DNA of 64,000 nt from Heterocephalus glaber (Eukaryota > Chordata > Mammalia > Rodentia > Bathyergidae), in contig NW_004624854.1 of the NCBI RefSeq assembly GCF_000247695.1, forward strand, positions 3,634,939 through 3,698,938, given 5' to 3'. Shown piece after piece: positions 47,701 to 59,591 of this stretch. The notes below the pieces were generated by a model. That model made no database searches and was not told where the DNA came from. It was given only the letters and a program-made list of their open reading frames with translations. Both the position numbers and the translations under genes were made by a program. The number at the start of each line of letters is the position of its first letter. Position 1 is the stretch's first letter.

Positions 47701-48589
47701 TGTGATTCTGTATGTATATATAACTTTTCCTTTAATATTAAATTACCATGTGTAAATATATTAATTTTCTTTTTGTTTTCAGTTAACTCCTGTGTATTCT
47801 ACAGTGAATTCCATTTGATTGAAACTAGATATTTCAGAATTGTACAGATAATTAAGTTCTCTTTGGAGACTTCTGCTTCTGAAATTCAGCAAACCCAGAA
47901 GGCCCAAATCACCGGGTTTTACCGTGGATGGAGACGATCTGGATCTGCTGTGACCTTAAGGCATTCTGATTCCTTCCTAATCTTGAATTTGTGATCATTT
48001 GGCGTCTCAAGCAAATATCAGGAAATGGTTTATTAGGGCTCACTGGGGCCCCCGCGGGTCCTCTCAAGGTCCTTAGTGAAGCTTGACTTCCAGTTTCCAT
48101 CCTTGAGATTTTTAAACCCTGTTGGTCAGGTTGCTTGAGAGTCAGAAAATGCTTTTAGGACAAAGCCACCATTCTCAGGGCCCCCCTGCCTTGGAGTTTC
48201 CCTGTTCCCATCCTGGGGCTCCAGTCCCCACTTGAGAGCACCCTGATGCTCTTGCTCACCGCAGAAGTTATTCTGAAATTTCATCTCTATCCAAGGCAAA
48301 ACACTTGGACCAGGTGCTTTAATGAACCTTAAGATGAGAGAAACCAATACAGATATCTTTACAAAGAAACTGAAATAGAAACTATCCAACCCACAATCAT
48401 AATAATGCTGCAGTTGAGCTCTGGTACATTTTTGGAGGAGAATCATTCACAAGTTTGTCTTAGAGCTCACAGTCTGGGGAGAGTACAGGAAGACTATCAT
48501 CATGCAGTCTGGAGCTGGAGGATTTCTCTAGAAAGTTTGCATGACCTGCCTGCATTGGTGCACGGTGGTGAAGGTAGCAAGCAGCCTTT
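47701..48589. other. Unique-looking DNA
   Basis: A good acceptor-like ttttgttttcag at 47771-47782 is followed by a 73-codon frame to 47994 that I do not recognise. Positions 48040-48300 are GC-richer without a known family. No gene can be supported. Confidence 0.35.
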
Positions 48590-48780
48590 TGTCCTCCAAA
48601 AAGTGTGGACGTCCAGTGCCTAACCCCCAAGTGTTGAGAAGGAGACACTGTAATGGGATTGCTACATGTGTGACTAGGGGCCTCAAGGTGAGTTCATCTT
48701 GGAATTAACCCAATGACTAGTGTCTCTGTAAGGAAAAAGGAAGGACAATATAAAACATAGAGAGACACAGGAGAGTCCTG

Positions 48781-49519
48781 TGTTATGGCTTGCATCTAGG
48801 TGTCCTCGCAAAGCCTCATGCTGTCAGAGGTGAGGGTTTTCCAAGGTGGCTGGATCTAGAGTGTGTGATGCTGGGATTTATTCATGGTGCACTGCTAGGC
48901 TCAAGAATGCTAGGATTTATTCATGATGCTGGGATTCATTCATGGTGCAATGCTAGGATTAAGGATGTGTTGGGTAAATACCATATAGTTTCTCTAGTGT
49001 GAAAAACTGAAAGTGTAAATAAGGACTAAAAGTATAATAGATAATGTGAAATAGGAAGAAAAGGGCCAAAGAGGAAGTTGGAGGAAGAGGGAAAAGGAAA
49101 GAAGAGAATGAAATTAATATGAGAAAATGAAAAACTGGAAACAAAATCTTTGTAAATAGGGAGGGATGGAGGGGTTGAAAGGAGGGCAGGGGAAGGGGGA
49201 AAAATAAGAACCAAGATGGATTATGTAAAGGTGTAGATTTCCAATGATGAACATCATTATATTGTATACCTAAAATGTACCAATAAAATTAGTTTTTTTC
49301 AAAAAGGGTGTGAGTGCCACCCTGCTTCAGTAGCCTCAGTAAGAGAAAGGGGGCAGGAAAATGCTGATAAAGTCCCTTGCTGCTTCTGCTATACCCGCAA
49401 GGAACTGTTGAACTCTTTCTCCTTTGTGAAGCCACCCTGCCTGGGGGCCAACTGATTATGGACTGAAACCTGTTTGTTGGGTATTTTGTCTCAGCAACTA
49501 GAGGAAAGTAACTAAGACA
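48781..49519 (+). mobile_element. MaLR-type LTR interrupted by L1
   Basis: Same LTR family as 29251-29645: tgttatggcttgcatctagg at the left, ggtggctggatctagagtgt, gattatggactgaaacctgt and tattttgtctcagcaactag towards the right, ending aaagtaactaagaca. Positions 48890-48960 contain a short internal duplication (three copies of ggatttattcatg/ggattcattcatg). The TSD has decayed (tcctg against ccatg). Confidence 0.85.
48961..49312 (+). mobile_element. LINE-1 3' end nested in the MaLR LTR
   Basis: Young-lineage L1 3' UTR only: the block agtttctctagtgtgaaaaa, the polypurine tract and the end block taccaataaaattag with a T/A-rich tail. Near-perfect direct repeats aaggatgtg (48961-48969) and aagggtgtg (49304-49312) mark the insertion inside the LTR. 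Confidence 0.88.
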
Positions 49520-49750
49520 CCATGTGACGACTGAGGTAGAAATTTGAATTAGGATGCTTCAAGTCAAATAATATCTAGAGCCATGGGAACTTGGAAGACT
49601 CAGAAAGATTTCATGTCCACATGTGTTGGGAGAAACATGGGTCTGTTCACACCTTGATTTTGGACTCTTACCCTCCCGAAACATGAAAAAGTGAATTTAT
49701 GTTATTGAAAGCTAACAAAATTATTGTAATCAGTTTTGGAAGCCCAAAGA

Positions 49751-51229
49751 AACTAAGGCATCAAATGTGAGACAGTGAACCTGGTGTATCACCCAGCGCT
49801 ACTTGGAGTTTTAGAATGGGTGTGTGGTACCTGTCTGCTGCTCTCCTCTGCACCCTAAAGAAATAAGTCACACCAACAATCATGAATCTCATCCAGCTCA
49901 AAGGAGAAAATGAAAAATGCTCAGGTTTGTGTTTTTAATAGCTATTTAATAAGAGCCCAGAGAAAACATAATATTAATGTTAAATAAAAAGAAAAAAACT
50001 ACTTAGACCTGAAGAAATAACAAAGCCTTATATTGAAAGAGACTAAGAGGAACCTAAAATGTCAAATTAGGAAAATCCATGTATAAAACATGAACCTTCA
50101 GAAAAGCAAGAAAATGTAAAATGGCAAAATCTCATCAATCTTTTCATTAGTAAGACTGAATAATAAAAATTGAAATGCAATTGTCAATTCTAAAATCTGA
50201 AGGAAAGTTATTTCAAATGAAAACACTTTATGACCACCAACAAACTACCAATTAAAAGGATGGAAAAGTAAAGGCCTTTTAAGATATATTGAGACTCAAA
50301 ATTACTTCCAGTTCATTAATTTTTTTGAAAACACTTGAGAATGCTATTGAACATGATAAAAATCTAGAAGTTCAAGAAAGAGAAAGGCAACAGACCTAAG
50401 AACGTGCAAATTTCAATTAGATCTGTGAACAACAACAAAAAAAGAGTCCTAAATTGGATTTTCTTTTTAAAGAAAAACATGATCTTCCTTAGGTTTTTTT
50501 GGATAAATTGAACAGATTACAACTCATTTGACCTTATTGTTTAAAATAATTTCTTTCTAATTTCTTTTTTTAACTTACAAATATATAATATTTGTCCCTT
50601 CAGTAAGATTCATATAAGGATAAAATTATGAGAATTTTTTGAGTTCTCAGAATCAAAAAATATCAACAAGTAGATAATTGCAGATAGAGAAAGAAGTTTA
50701 GGAAATAATGTGGGGACATGAATACCTATCTATAAAGTAAGAGGCCATACAGTAATGTGTACAGTAAATGAATAAGAATTAAATTTTATGTATGTATATA
50801 TGGCATTTAAATCATAAAGATAAATGATAGACATAGGTTAAAATAATATAGTCCACATCAACTGCCATTTTGGAGACATCATAGTGACTAAAGACATAAT
50901 ACATATACAAAAAAATTCTGAAATAATTATTAAATGTAAATTATTGTTCAAAGCTATATTTTTCTTATTTCCACATTTTGTTGTTTTGTAAATATTTATA
51001 AACGTGGTTGTGGACTGCTTTAAACTCAATAGCTTCCTGAACTTTAAATCTATCTGTGCAGTTGACTGCTCATTAGAGGCAATTTTGTGTTGCGGTGGAA
51101 TTTAGTGACAGAGATGGTGCTGAGGTCTAGCTAAGGAAACAAAGACTGTGTTAGTTGCTGGAATGAACCTGTTATTTGTTACTTACCAGTTTCTGCCTTT
51201 AGGCTAGTTGTCATGCCTCACTTACTCTC
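49751..51229. other. AT-rich DNA, little recognised
   Basis: Positions 50160-50340 may be a decayed L1 ORF1 end ('ccttttaagatatattgagactcaaaattac' resembles the region after the conserved C-terminal domain), but this is weak. No gene. Confidence 0.4.
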
Positions 51230-51535
51230 TCTCTCTCCAAAGTTGTGTTAAATGGACAGGTAAGGCAGTTAGAAAAGTGACTGGCACACATTAAATGCCA
51301 TAGAAATATCGAAACACAAAATATAAAAAGCACAATAAAAGAGAGACGACAAGAAATAGGGTGGTAGACTTTGTGGAGACAGTAAGGGGTCTGAAATACC
51401 AGGAGAGAGAGGGATCGGGAGAGAAGGAGATTGAAGATATTTAGGATATAATATGTATAAAGACCAATTCCCCACAATGATAGTTATTATTGCTTATCAC
51501 AAACACATACCAATAAAACTGTTTTTAAAGTTTTT
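51230..51535 (+). mobile_element. Older L1 3' UTR fragment
   Basis: The purine-rich tract acaagaaatagggtggtaga, then gagagagggatcgggagaga, is followed by the end block caattccccacaatgatagt, then acataccaataaaactg. This is a related but distinct L1 3' UTR type. The minus-strand open frames over it are artefacts. Confidence 0.7.
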
Positions 51536-53329
51536 ATTATTCTATGGTTACTGTCATTCTTATTATTTCAATGAATTTTGCTCTTTCTACCCCAGCAAAT
51601 GAATGTGAACCTACAATGTGTAGTCATTGTAGTTTTTTTTTTTAATTGCCGGTAATAAATGGCTATAATTTGGGTGAATAGCTAATAGTACAGCAATTAA
51701 AAATGCTGGATTAAACTCTAATACCATTACCAAAGCTAGACAAATAACATTAAGAAATTTATTTGATTGCTTTGGTTCATCAACTTTATTGGGAAAAAAA
51801 TGTGGATAATAATTCCTGTGGCACATACTCTGTAAGAATGTAACATGGATCAAGTGATTTTAAAATAGTAGAAATTGAATTTGTAGTACAACAAAACAAA
51901 ATATTTTGTGTTGTCGTTTGTATACATTGTGTATTTGAATCAAAATTTGATGATTTTTAAGATCCAATAAAAGGAAAGCTGATTAGTATAAGCAAGAGAG
52001 TATATACTAGGAATCATAGTTAATGGTCTCTAATTCCCAAAATTCTGTTTAGATATATATTGTGTAAATAAACATGGGCAGCCCTGCTCTATTATCAAAT
52101 TATGTGAAGAGAGGATAAATTTCCTTACTTGTCTTAAAATTTTGTGAATAAAAATATAATAATATGCTGAAAACTCTCCTTTACAAAACACCTTAAACTA
52201 ACAAAGACAGCTTTTCTGGATTTGATACGTTTTATGGAATGCTTAGGGATAGATGAATCCATGTAGGAGTCGTGTTATTTGTTTCTGTGATATTAGAGTC
52301 CATTCCTGTGTAACTGAATTATTATATGTACATAACCATGGACAGGAAAAAGTATCAATGTGGAAATATATCTGAGTACACAGAGACAACACACTGAAGT
52401 GATTTTTAAATTTTACTAGTATAAATCTACTGAAACTGTAGTTAATTTTTCCTATCTGTTTATTATTGTCAGTCTGTGGGCTTTAATGTGCTGACTGTCA
52501 AGGTAAATTTTTATCTGATTAATAATTTGATGCTCTGGAACTTTGAATAAAGGATATCATTACAATTCTGTGTGACAGCAATAGCTTATTTTTCTTCCTT
52601 ATTTTTTGACTGCCTTTAACCAAACCAGGTAGTGCACATTATTACAGTTAGGTATTTCCATCATCTTCTGTATTTCAGGAAGGTACTAACATAAGTCAAA
52701 GAAGTAATTAGTTTTCACATGCATATACTTTTAAAAACTAGGGACATAAAATTTCTGTGAAATCATGTGTGGGTTCTACAAAATAATTTTTAAAAATCGG
52801 CATTTAAAAATTTCTCTACCTCAGTGTTTCTAAGTTCTGAAGTTAAATTTAAATAATACTGTACAAATCTCAAAGTAATTTTATCTAATAGTCAAAGAAG
52901 AGTTGTACATATATAGTCAAAATTGATCAGTATAGTATAGCAAAGGTAAGCACACACATATTGTATTTTTTGATACACTATCAACAAAGAATTTTGAAAT
53001 TTCTGAAAAGCTATTTCCAAGCACTGTGTGAGTACATTTATCATTAAAATTTAGAAATTATGAAAAAAATAGAAAATATTAATTTCTCTCAGTATTCTTC
53101 AACATTAGTTAGCACATTACAACTTTCATGCTGAAAGAAAAGTTTTAATGTCATAGAGTAAACTCCATTTGTTATGAGGCTTTCACCTAGAAGTGCAGAA
53201 CTGAATAACTACAATGGAGAATTTACATCTCACACGCAGAGTATTTGCAATACAATTTAGTCCTTGAAAGAAAGTCTACAGACTCCTGACCTAGAAAAAG
53301 GCACTTTTTATTTTAGAGAATGCACGAAG

Positions 53330-53372
<43 letters not shown>

Positions 53373-54319
53373 CACACTTAACAATGAAACATTCCAATAA
53401 GACGATAATGGTATTTCTTTGAAATATAAGATATTTTCTTCCTTCTGGTCATGGTTATAAAGGAAGAATGCATGACGTTAGATATCAGAAGGGTCAAACA
53501 TATAAACATGTCCAGGGAGGATAAGTAAAGCTATATTTTACTCTGCACAGTTGTACACATTATCGCCCTCGGAAATTTATATCGAGGAAAAATGAGCTAT
53601 TTGGAAAGATGGAGAGGTTTATTTGTGAAAATGAATTTAAGGACTCACATAATATTTATGTTTGTCTCTTGCTTCCTTTTGCTTAGATTAAGTCAGAAAG
53701 AGAATATTCAACAAAGAAAGAACATACCCATAAATAATGATACAAAAAATTTACAGAATAAAATTCTCACAAGAAAACAATATATAGCATATTTCAGATT
53801 TATCAATTCTTTCTTTGAAGAGAAGTAGCCAAGAGAATATTCAGCGAAGGCACATGAACACTAAGAATTCTTCCCAAGGGGCCTGGAACGCAGTAGCACC
53901 ATCGGCTGGGCAAGATGGAAAGAGAAGGCCACACTGTCACAGGGCCTGGTGCCTGCCCTGAAGCTGAACTCTTTGCTGCTGCTTCTTCAAATTCCTCAAA
54001 ACCACTTCCAGTTGGAAGTCTCCTGGACTAATTCAAAGTACCCAGGATCTATTCTATTTAGTGAATAAAAACTTACTGAAACAACATGAAGTATAAAACA
54101 TTTCACAAAGCTAAGTACTAAATTATATAGATGTGAAAATGTTTACCATGGAAAAACATGGTATTTAGCATACTTTTTCAAAATAACAGCATCACAGTTG
54201 AAAAGATGGGACTTAGAAACCCCCTGTGGGTTAGAGGAAAGATAGAAGTTTAGTCAATATTACCAGTGTTATGTGACTCCAGAGAGATGGAAAAGGAAAA
54301 AGTAAAACATAAAGATTAT
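51536..54319. other. AT-rich DNA with one (CA)n
   Basis: A (CA)n run lies at 53333-53370. Positions 53875-54000 are GC-richer (cggctgggcaagatggaaag, then cctggtgcctgccctgaagc) and are followed by an aataaaa signal at 54064; the origin is unknown. No gene. Confidence 0.5.
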
Positions 54320-55369
54320 GATAAATGGAAGATTCCTTGATATAACCATTCTTTCTGGAGCAAGATAGAATTTCAGTGTTGTTTTAATTTGCATCTTAAT
54401 TTGACTTGTGATGTTGAACATTTTTTCATATTGTCATTTCTACTTCATTCATTTCAGATGATCATTAGGGAATTTGGTCTTTAATTTGGAGGGGTCTGAT
54501 TTTTTTAGTTCTTTATATATTCTAGATATTAGTCCTTTGTCTGAGGAACAGCTGGCAACATTTTTATCCCACTCTGTGGGTTGTCTCTTCACTCTGCTAG
54601 TGGTTTCTTTTGCTGTGCAAAAGCCTTTTAATAAGATGAGATCCAAGTTTCTGATTCTTTGTAATAGTTGCTGTGTGATCAAAGTTTTGTTCTTAAAGTT
54701 TTTGCCTACACCTATGTCTTCAAAAGTTCTACCTTTTCTAGCTTCCAGCAGATTCAGTGTTTCTATTTTAATATTTATATCTTTGATCCATTTCATTTTA
54801 GTTTAGTGCATGGTGAGACATGGGTCTAAGTTTAGTCTTAAGCATGTGGAAAGCAAGTTTTTCTAGCACAATTTATTAAAGAGACTGTATTTTTTTCAGT
54901 AAAGGTGTTTGGCTCCTTTATCAAAGATAAATTGGCTGAGTACATTTGGAGTTGTTTCTGCACCTTCTAAATTGTTCCAATTTAAGATCATACTCTTAAA
55001 TGAAATAAATTGGACATATATGTTTAAATATCACATTTTTTTCTCCAAAAAGGTAACCATTTTACTAAAAGGGTAAATAAGGTCCCAAATGTATACTAGA
55101 TATTGAGAAATGGAAAGAAAACATTCAAGTGGGAAGGGAAAGAAGGGAGAGTGTAGGGAGAAAGGAAGGAAGAGAAAAATAAAATAGAAGGAAAAAGGGT
55201 AACAAGGCTTTTGTAAATGAGGAGGGGAAGAGGGGCTCGAAAGGGGAGGGGATTGGAGAAAAAGAAGAATGAAGATATATTATGTGCAGGTATAAATTCC
55301 CTATAATGAATGTGATCATTATGTATATCTAAAATGAACCAATAAAATTAACTTTTAAAAAGATAAATG
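54320..55369 (+). mobile_element. LINE-1 with inverted 5' segment (twin priming)
   Basis: Positions 54340-54985 are minus-strand ORF2 (at 54449-54796: TSRVKRQPTEWDKNVASCSS, then DKGLISRIYKELKKSDPSKL). Then 54986-55361 is plus-strand: the last codons of ORF2 (ILLNEI.WTYMFKYH) plus the young-lineage 3' UTR and poly(A). The left outer end is the L1-3'-most point of the inverted part, as twin priming predicts. Repeats gataaatg at 54320-54327 and 55362-55369 bound the whole unit. Confidence 0.8.
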
Positions 55370-56622
55370 CAAAGGGAACCCATCCCCATGGGCACCAGCA
55401 GCTGCAGGCCACGAGGTATCTGAATCCATACAGCAGAGCCACCAGGGGGAACATAAAGGCCATGACTATGAGACCCAGAAGACAGAGCAGAAGTGAACAA
55501 CAGAGAGGGCCTCTTTGAGGGTCCTCAATGAAAATTGAAGCCCACTGGGAAAGTGAAGAAAAACTCTTCAATAAAAGCACACTGGACCATTGTGGTTGGT
55601 AAGTTGGTGGGATCAGCACCCCCATAGAAACCCAGACTCGCCTAGCCGGGAGGACAGCTGGAACCTGCAGTAGAACTTTGCAAAGTTTAATCCTGCAGGA
55701 GGTCAGGGAACTCAAATTGGACCTTGCAGCCAGGAATCAGCCTGAATCTCAGTAGACTTCAGCTGGCTTGCTGAGACTAATCAACTTGGACCGGCACACT
55801 GCTGCCCACATTGTTTACCAGGACAGCAGAGACATATCCTGAGAGAGAACTTTTGTTTTGTTTTGTTCATATATGTGTATCTTTTTTTCTATTCTTTTCT
55901 TTTTCTATCTCACTCTCCCTCCTGGCTCTATATTTCTCTCCCTCTTTGTTCCTCTTCTTGTCCCATTTTGAGTTGTTTCTCTCTCTGTCCTCTCGACTGT
56001 CACTATTATAGGAAGGTATATACAATTTCTAGCTTCCCTATTGTTGTCAGTTTGTTCTGTACTTGTCTCTGTTTTCGCTGGCTTTTCCTCCTGTCTTCAA
56101 CAGATTCCCACAATTTGCATGATCTCCCCGTCCTCTAGCCTCACCTCTAACCTTTCCCTCTCCCTCCATCTCTCTATCCCTCCCTCCCCAACCCCTCCTA
56201 AATCCTTATCACAAGGGGAAAATTTGCCATATTGAAGGGTTTGCTTACTATGAACCTATTTTGGGTTGGCCCTAGATTTTGATCTAGTTCAAGCAGTTAA
56301 AGGTGACAAATTAACTGCTACCACAAATTGTCATTTTCTAAGCTGCATTTGATGCTATTGTTGATGTTGATTGTGTCAATTGGGGTAAGGTGTCATGATT
56401 GATCTAATCAGTTGTCCTCCCTGGTATACTGAAAATGAAATTGCCTAAGAGGCATTAGGCACTCAAAGCCTAAAAAGTCTAGCTGTACCTGGAAGATATC
56501 TCTGAGAAGCAATCACTCCATAGGGGCTCTAAATACCAGTAATAAAGATACTCACAATAAGAAATATTGAAGTATCAGTTCAGGAATTAAAGCAAAAAAC
56601 AGCACCAAAAACAGAATTAAAA
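55370..56622 (+). promoter_or_regulatory. LINE-1 copy A 5' UTR
   Basis: In L1 elements this region holds the internal promoter. Here it starts GC-richer (gggcaccagcagctgcaggc), then has a T/C-rich tract and short leader before the ORF1 ATG. A 128-codon antisense frame (55715-55329) spans its start and the upstream L1 tail. The other two long copies in the window have only about 85-90 bases ahead of ORF1. Confidence 0.65.
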
Positions 56623-57702
56623 ATGAGAAGACACCTTGGCAGGACACAAACCCAGACTTCCAGCTCACCAAAGGCAAATTCTGAGGGAAAAGAGGTGGAA
56701 AAATATGATAATCAACCATGTGGACACCATGAACTAGTAGCACAGAAAGTAACAAAGGAGATGAATAAGATTCTAGAAAAATTCAAAACAGAAATAAATT
56801 CCCAGATAACTACAGAGATGGTGAACAGAGTGAAAGACATGATTAGAGGCTCTAGAACAGAAACAGATAAAAAAAAATAGATGAGCTCAGAAAGCTGCAA
56901 GCCATGAATGCCCAGCATAAGAAATAAATGAAATCCATGAAACAGATTCAAACAGATATATAGGAGATTATAAACAACACTGAAAGTATTCACAGCAGAT
57001 AAAGGGAATATGAAGATAGAATATCAGATATAGAAGACAGGATTGTGGTGTAGGACCATGAAAACAGAAATTTCTTAAAAATAGTAAGGGACCATGAGAA
57101 ATCAATCCAGTAGCTGCTAGATGATGCAAAGAAGAATAACATAAGAGTGATAGGAGTCAACAAAAAAGCAGGAAAAAGTACAATTGACATAAAAAACTGT
57201 TCACAGAAGTAATAATAGAAAACTTTGCAGACAAAGGTAGAGAATTGGACATACAGATAAGTGAGGCATATAGAACTCCAACTAGCCATGATCAAAAAAA
57301 TCTACACCTAGACATAGAATACTCAAAATCCCAGAAACCCAACAGAAGAAGAAAATCCTAAAAGCAGTTAGAGAAAAGAAACAAATCACCAACAAAGGAA
57401 AGCCCATCAGAATCACAGCAGACTTCTCAACACAAACCCTCAAGTCAAGGAGAGCCTGGAGTGATGTATTTCAAGCCCTAAAAGAAAATAACTTCCAACC
57501 TAGACTGTTGTATCCCACAAAATTATCTTTCAAAATTGATGGGGAAATTAGATACTTCCATGACAAAGAATGCCTGAGAAATTTCATGAATACCAATCTA
57601 GCACTCCAAATAATTCTAAACAATATCCTAGAAAAAGACAATGAAGCTCACAACACCATGAGGCCCAACACAGCACAGCCACCAGGCAAGGCAAGAAACT
57701 AA
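56623..57702 (+). pseudogene. LINE-1 copy A ORF1 (broken)
   Basis: Starts MRRHLGRTQTQTSSSPKA at 56623. It is open to a TAG at 56878 (85 codons), then has several frame breaks through the coiled coil (DRISDIED-like positions near 57030). The conserved C-terminal block LSFKIDGEIRYFHDKECLRN is at 57508-57702 and ends PPGKARN. Overall length of about 360 codons is normal. ORF1p would bind L1 RNA as a trimer; this copy cannot. Confidence 0.9.
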
Positions 57703-57753
57703 AGGGAAAGGGGGGAAAATAAGAAATAAAAGAGCCAAAAATGGTAAAACATC

Positions 57754-59506
57754 ATGACAAAGATGAGTCAATATTTATCAATTATAACCATCAATGTTAA
57801 CGGCCTCAATTCACAAAATAAAAGATACAGACTGTCAGAGTGGATTAAGAAGAAAAATCCAACAATGTGCTGTATACAAAAAACACACCTAATTCAAAAA
57901 GAAATTCATAGACTGAAAGTACAAGGATGGAAAACAGTTCTCCATGTAATGTGAACCCAGAAAAAAGTAGGGGTAGGGGTAGCAATATTATTTGCAGACA
58001 AAGTAGATTTCAAACCAAAATTAATTAAGAGAGGCAAAGATAATCACTACATCCTTGTGAAGGGAACAATACAAGAGGAAGAGATGACAATCATAAATAT
58101 ATATGCTCCAAATAAAAATTCTGCCAAATATACAAAACAAATATTAATGGACATGTAAAACCACATGAGCACTAATACACTTGTAGTTGGGGACCTCAAT
58201 ACCCCACTGTCACAAATAGACAGATCATCTAGACAAAAAATCAACAACAAAATTCTAGTACTGAAGCAAGCTTTTGAACAAATGGACTTAATAGATGTCT
58301 ACAGCGTGTTCCACCCCACAAAATCAGAATATACATTCTTTTCAGCTGCACACGGGTCAATCTCCAAAATAGACCACATGTTAGCTCATAGGATATGCTT
58401 AAGTAAATGCAAAAGAATTGAAATTACCCCTTGTATATTATCAGACCATAGTGCAATTAAACTGGAGATCAATACCATAAGAAACTACAAAACCCCCACA
58501 AACACATGGAAATTGAATAACACCCTTCTGAACAATCAATGGGTCACAGAGAAAATTATAGAAGAAATTAGAAAGTTTCTACAAGTAAATGATATTGCCA
58601 GTACAACATACAGGAATCTATGGGACACAATGAAAGCAGTTCTACTAGGGAGATTCATAGTAGTCAATGTCCATATTAGGAAAACAGAGAGCTCAAATAA
58701 ACAACCTAATGCTGACCCTCAAGCTCCTAGGAAAAGAAGAGAATGGCAAACCCAAATCTCATGCAAGAGAGGAAATTATAAAGATCAGAGCAGAAATCAA
58801 TGCAATAGAGATGAAGAGAACAATAAAAAAATCAATGAAGAGTTGGTTTTCCAAAAAAAATAAATAAGACTGATAAACCCTTAGCAAACCTTATCAAAAA
58901 AGGAAAGAAAAGTCTCAGATCCATGCAATTAAGAACAAAAAAGGTGAAGTCACAAGAGATCCAGCAGAAATCCAGAGAATCATCAATACCTATTTTGACA
59001 ACCTATACTCTAATGAAATGGAAAACACAGAAGAGATGGACAAATTCCTAGATACATACAAACTGCCAAAGTTACACAAAGAAGATATAAAAATTCCAAA
59101 CACCCCAATATAAATTAGTGAAATTGAAAATATAATTGAAAATTTACCAACAAAAAAACCCAGGTCCTGATGGCTTCACTGCTGAATGTGACAAGAATTT
59201 AGAGAAGAACTATTTGCCATTACTCTTTAAACTCTTCAATGAAATCGAGAGGAAAGTAATACTTCCAAATTCAATCCTGGAAGCAAGTATTACTTTGATT
59301 CCAAAACCAGGGAAAGACCCAACCAAAAAATAGAACAAATGAACATAGATGCAAAAATCCTCAACAAGATGCTGGCAAACAGAATACAAAGGAACATCAA
59401 GAAGATCATACACCTTGACCAAGTGGGATTTATCCCAGGGATGCAAGGATGGTTCAACGTACATAAATCAATAAATGTAAAACATTATATTAACAGAGCC
59501 AAGAGA
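57754..59506 (+). pseudogene. LINE-1 copy A ORF2 N-terminal part (broken)
   Basis: Starts MTKMSQYLSIITINVNGLNS. The endonuclease catalytic Glu is replaced: CIQKTH instead of CIQETH (about codon 46). The longest open piece of any protein domain copy here is 58165-58863 (232 codons), with VVGDLNTPLSQID, KIDHMLAH and ILSDHSAIKLEI, the remaining active-site motifs. The RT N-terminal part follows (59136-59333: [20 protein letters not shown]) before truncation at 59506. Dead from the E-to-K change, stops and loss of the RT core. Confidence 0.92.
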
Positions 59507-59591
59507 GTATGAGGCTTCTGGGCCAACGTACAACTACAGTGGAGGTGAGCTGTGCAGGCACCAGCAGCAACAAGCCCCACCCCAAGTCAAA

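Larger units (their letters stand above)
48590..49750 (+). mobile_element. Old MaLR/MLT-like LTR split by a younger LTR
   Basis: The left half (48595-48780: tccagtgcctaacccccaag, then ttggaattaacccaatgact, then the gagagacacaggagag block) and the right half (49520-49730: catgtgacgactgaggtaga, then cacaccttgattttggactc) are successive parts of one old LTR-like repeat. The two halves are interrupted by the MaLR LTR 48781-49519. The family is tentative; the order of the halves is clear. Confidence 0.5.
55370..59506 (+). mobile_element. LINE-1 copy A, long 5' UTR, cut in the RT domain
   Basis: Begins right after the direct repeat of the upstream L1. It has a 1.25-kb 5' UTR with a long pyrimidine-rich part (55855-56215), ORF1, a 51-base spacer and ORF2. 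The ORF2 sequence stops abruptly at 59506 after the 'YINRAK' codons, where copy B's leader starts. Either copy B was inserted into copy A or the two were joined by recombination. Stops occur in both ORFs. Confidence 0.85.
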
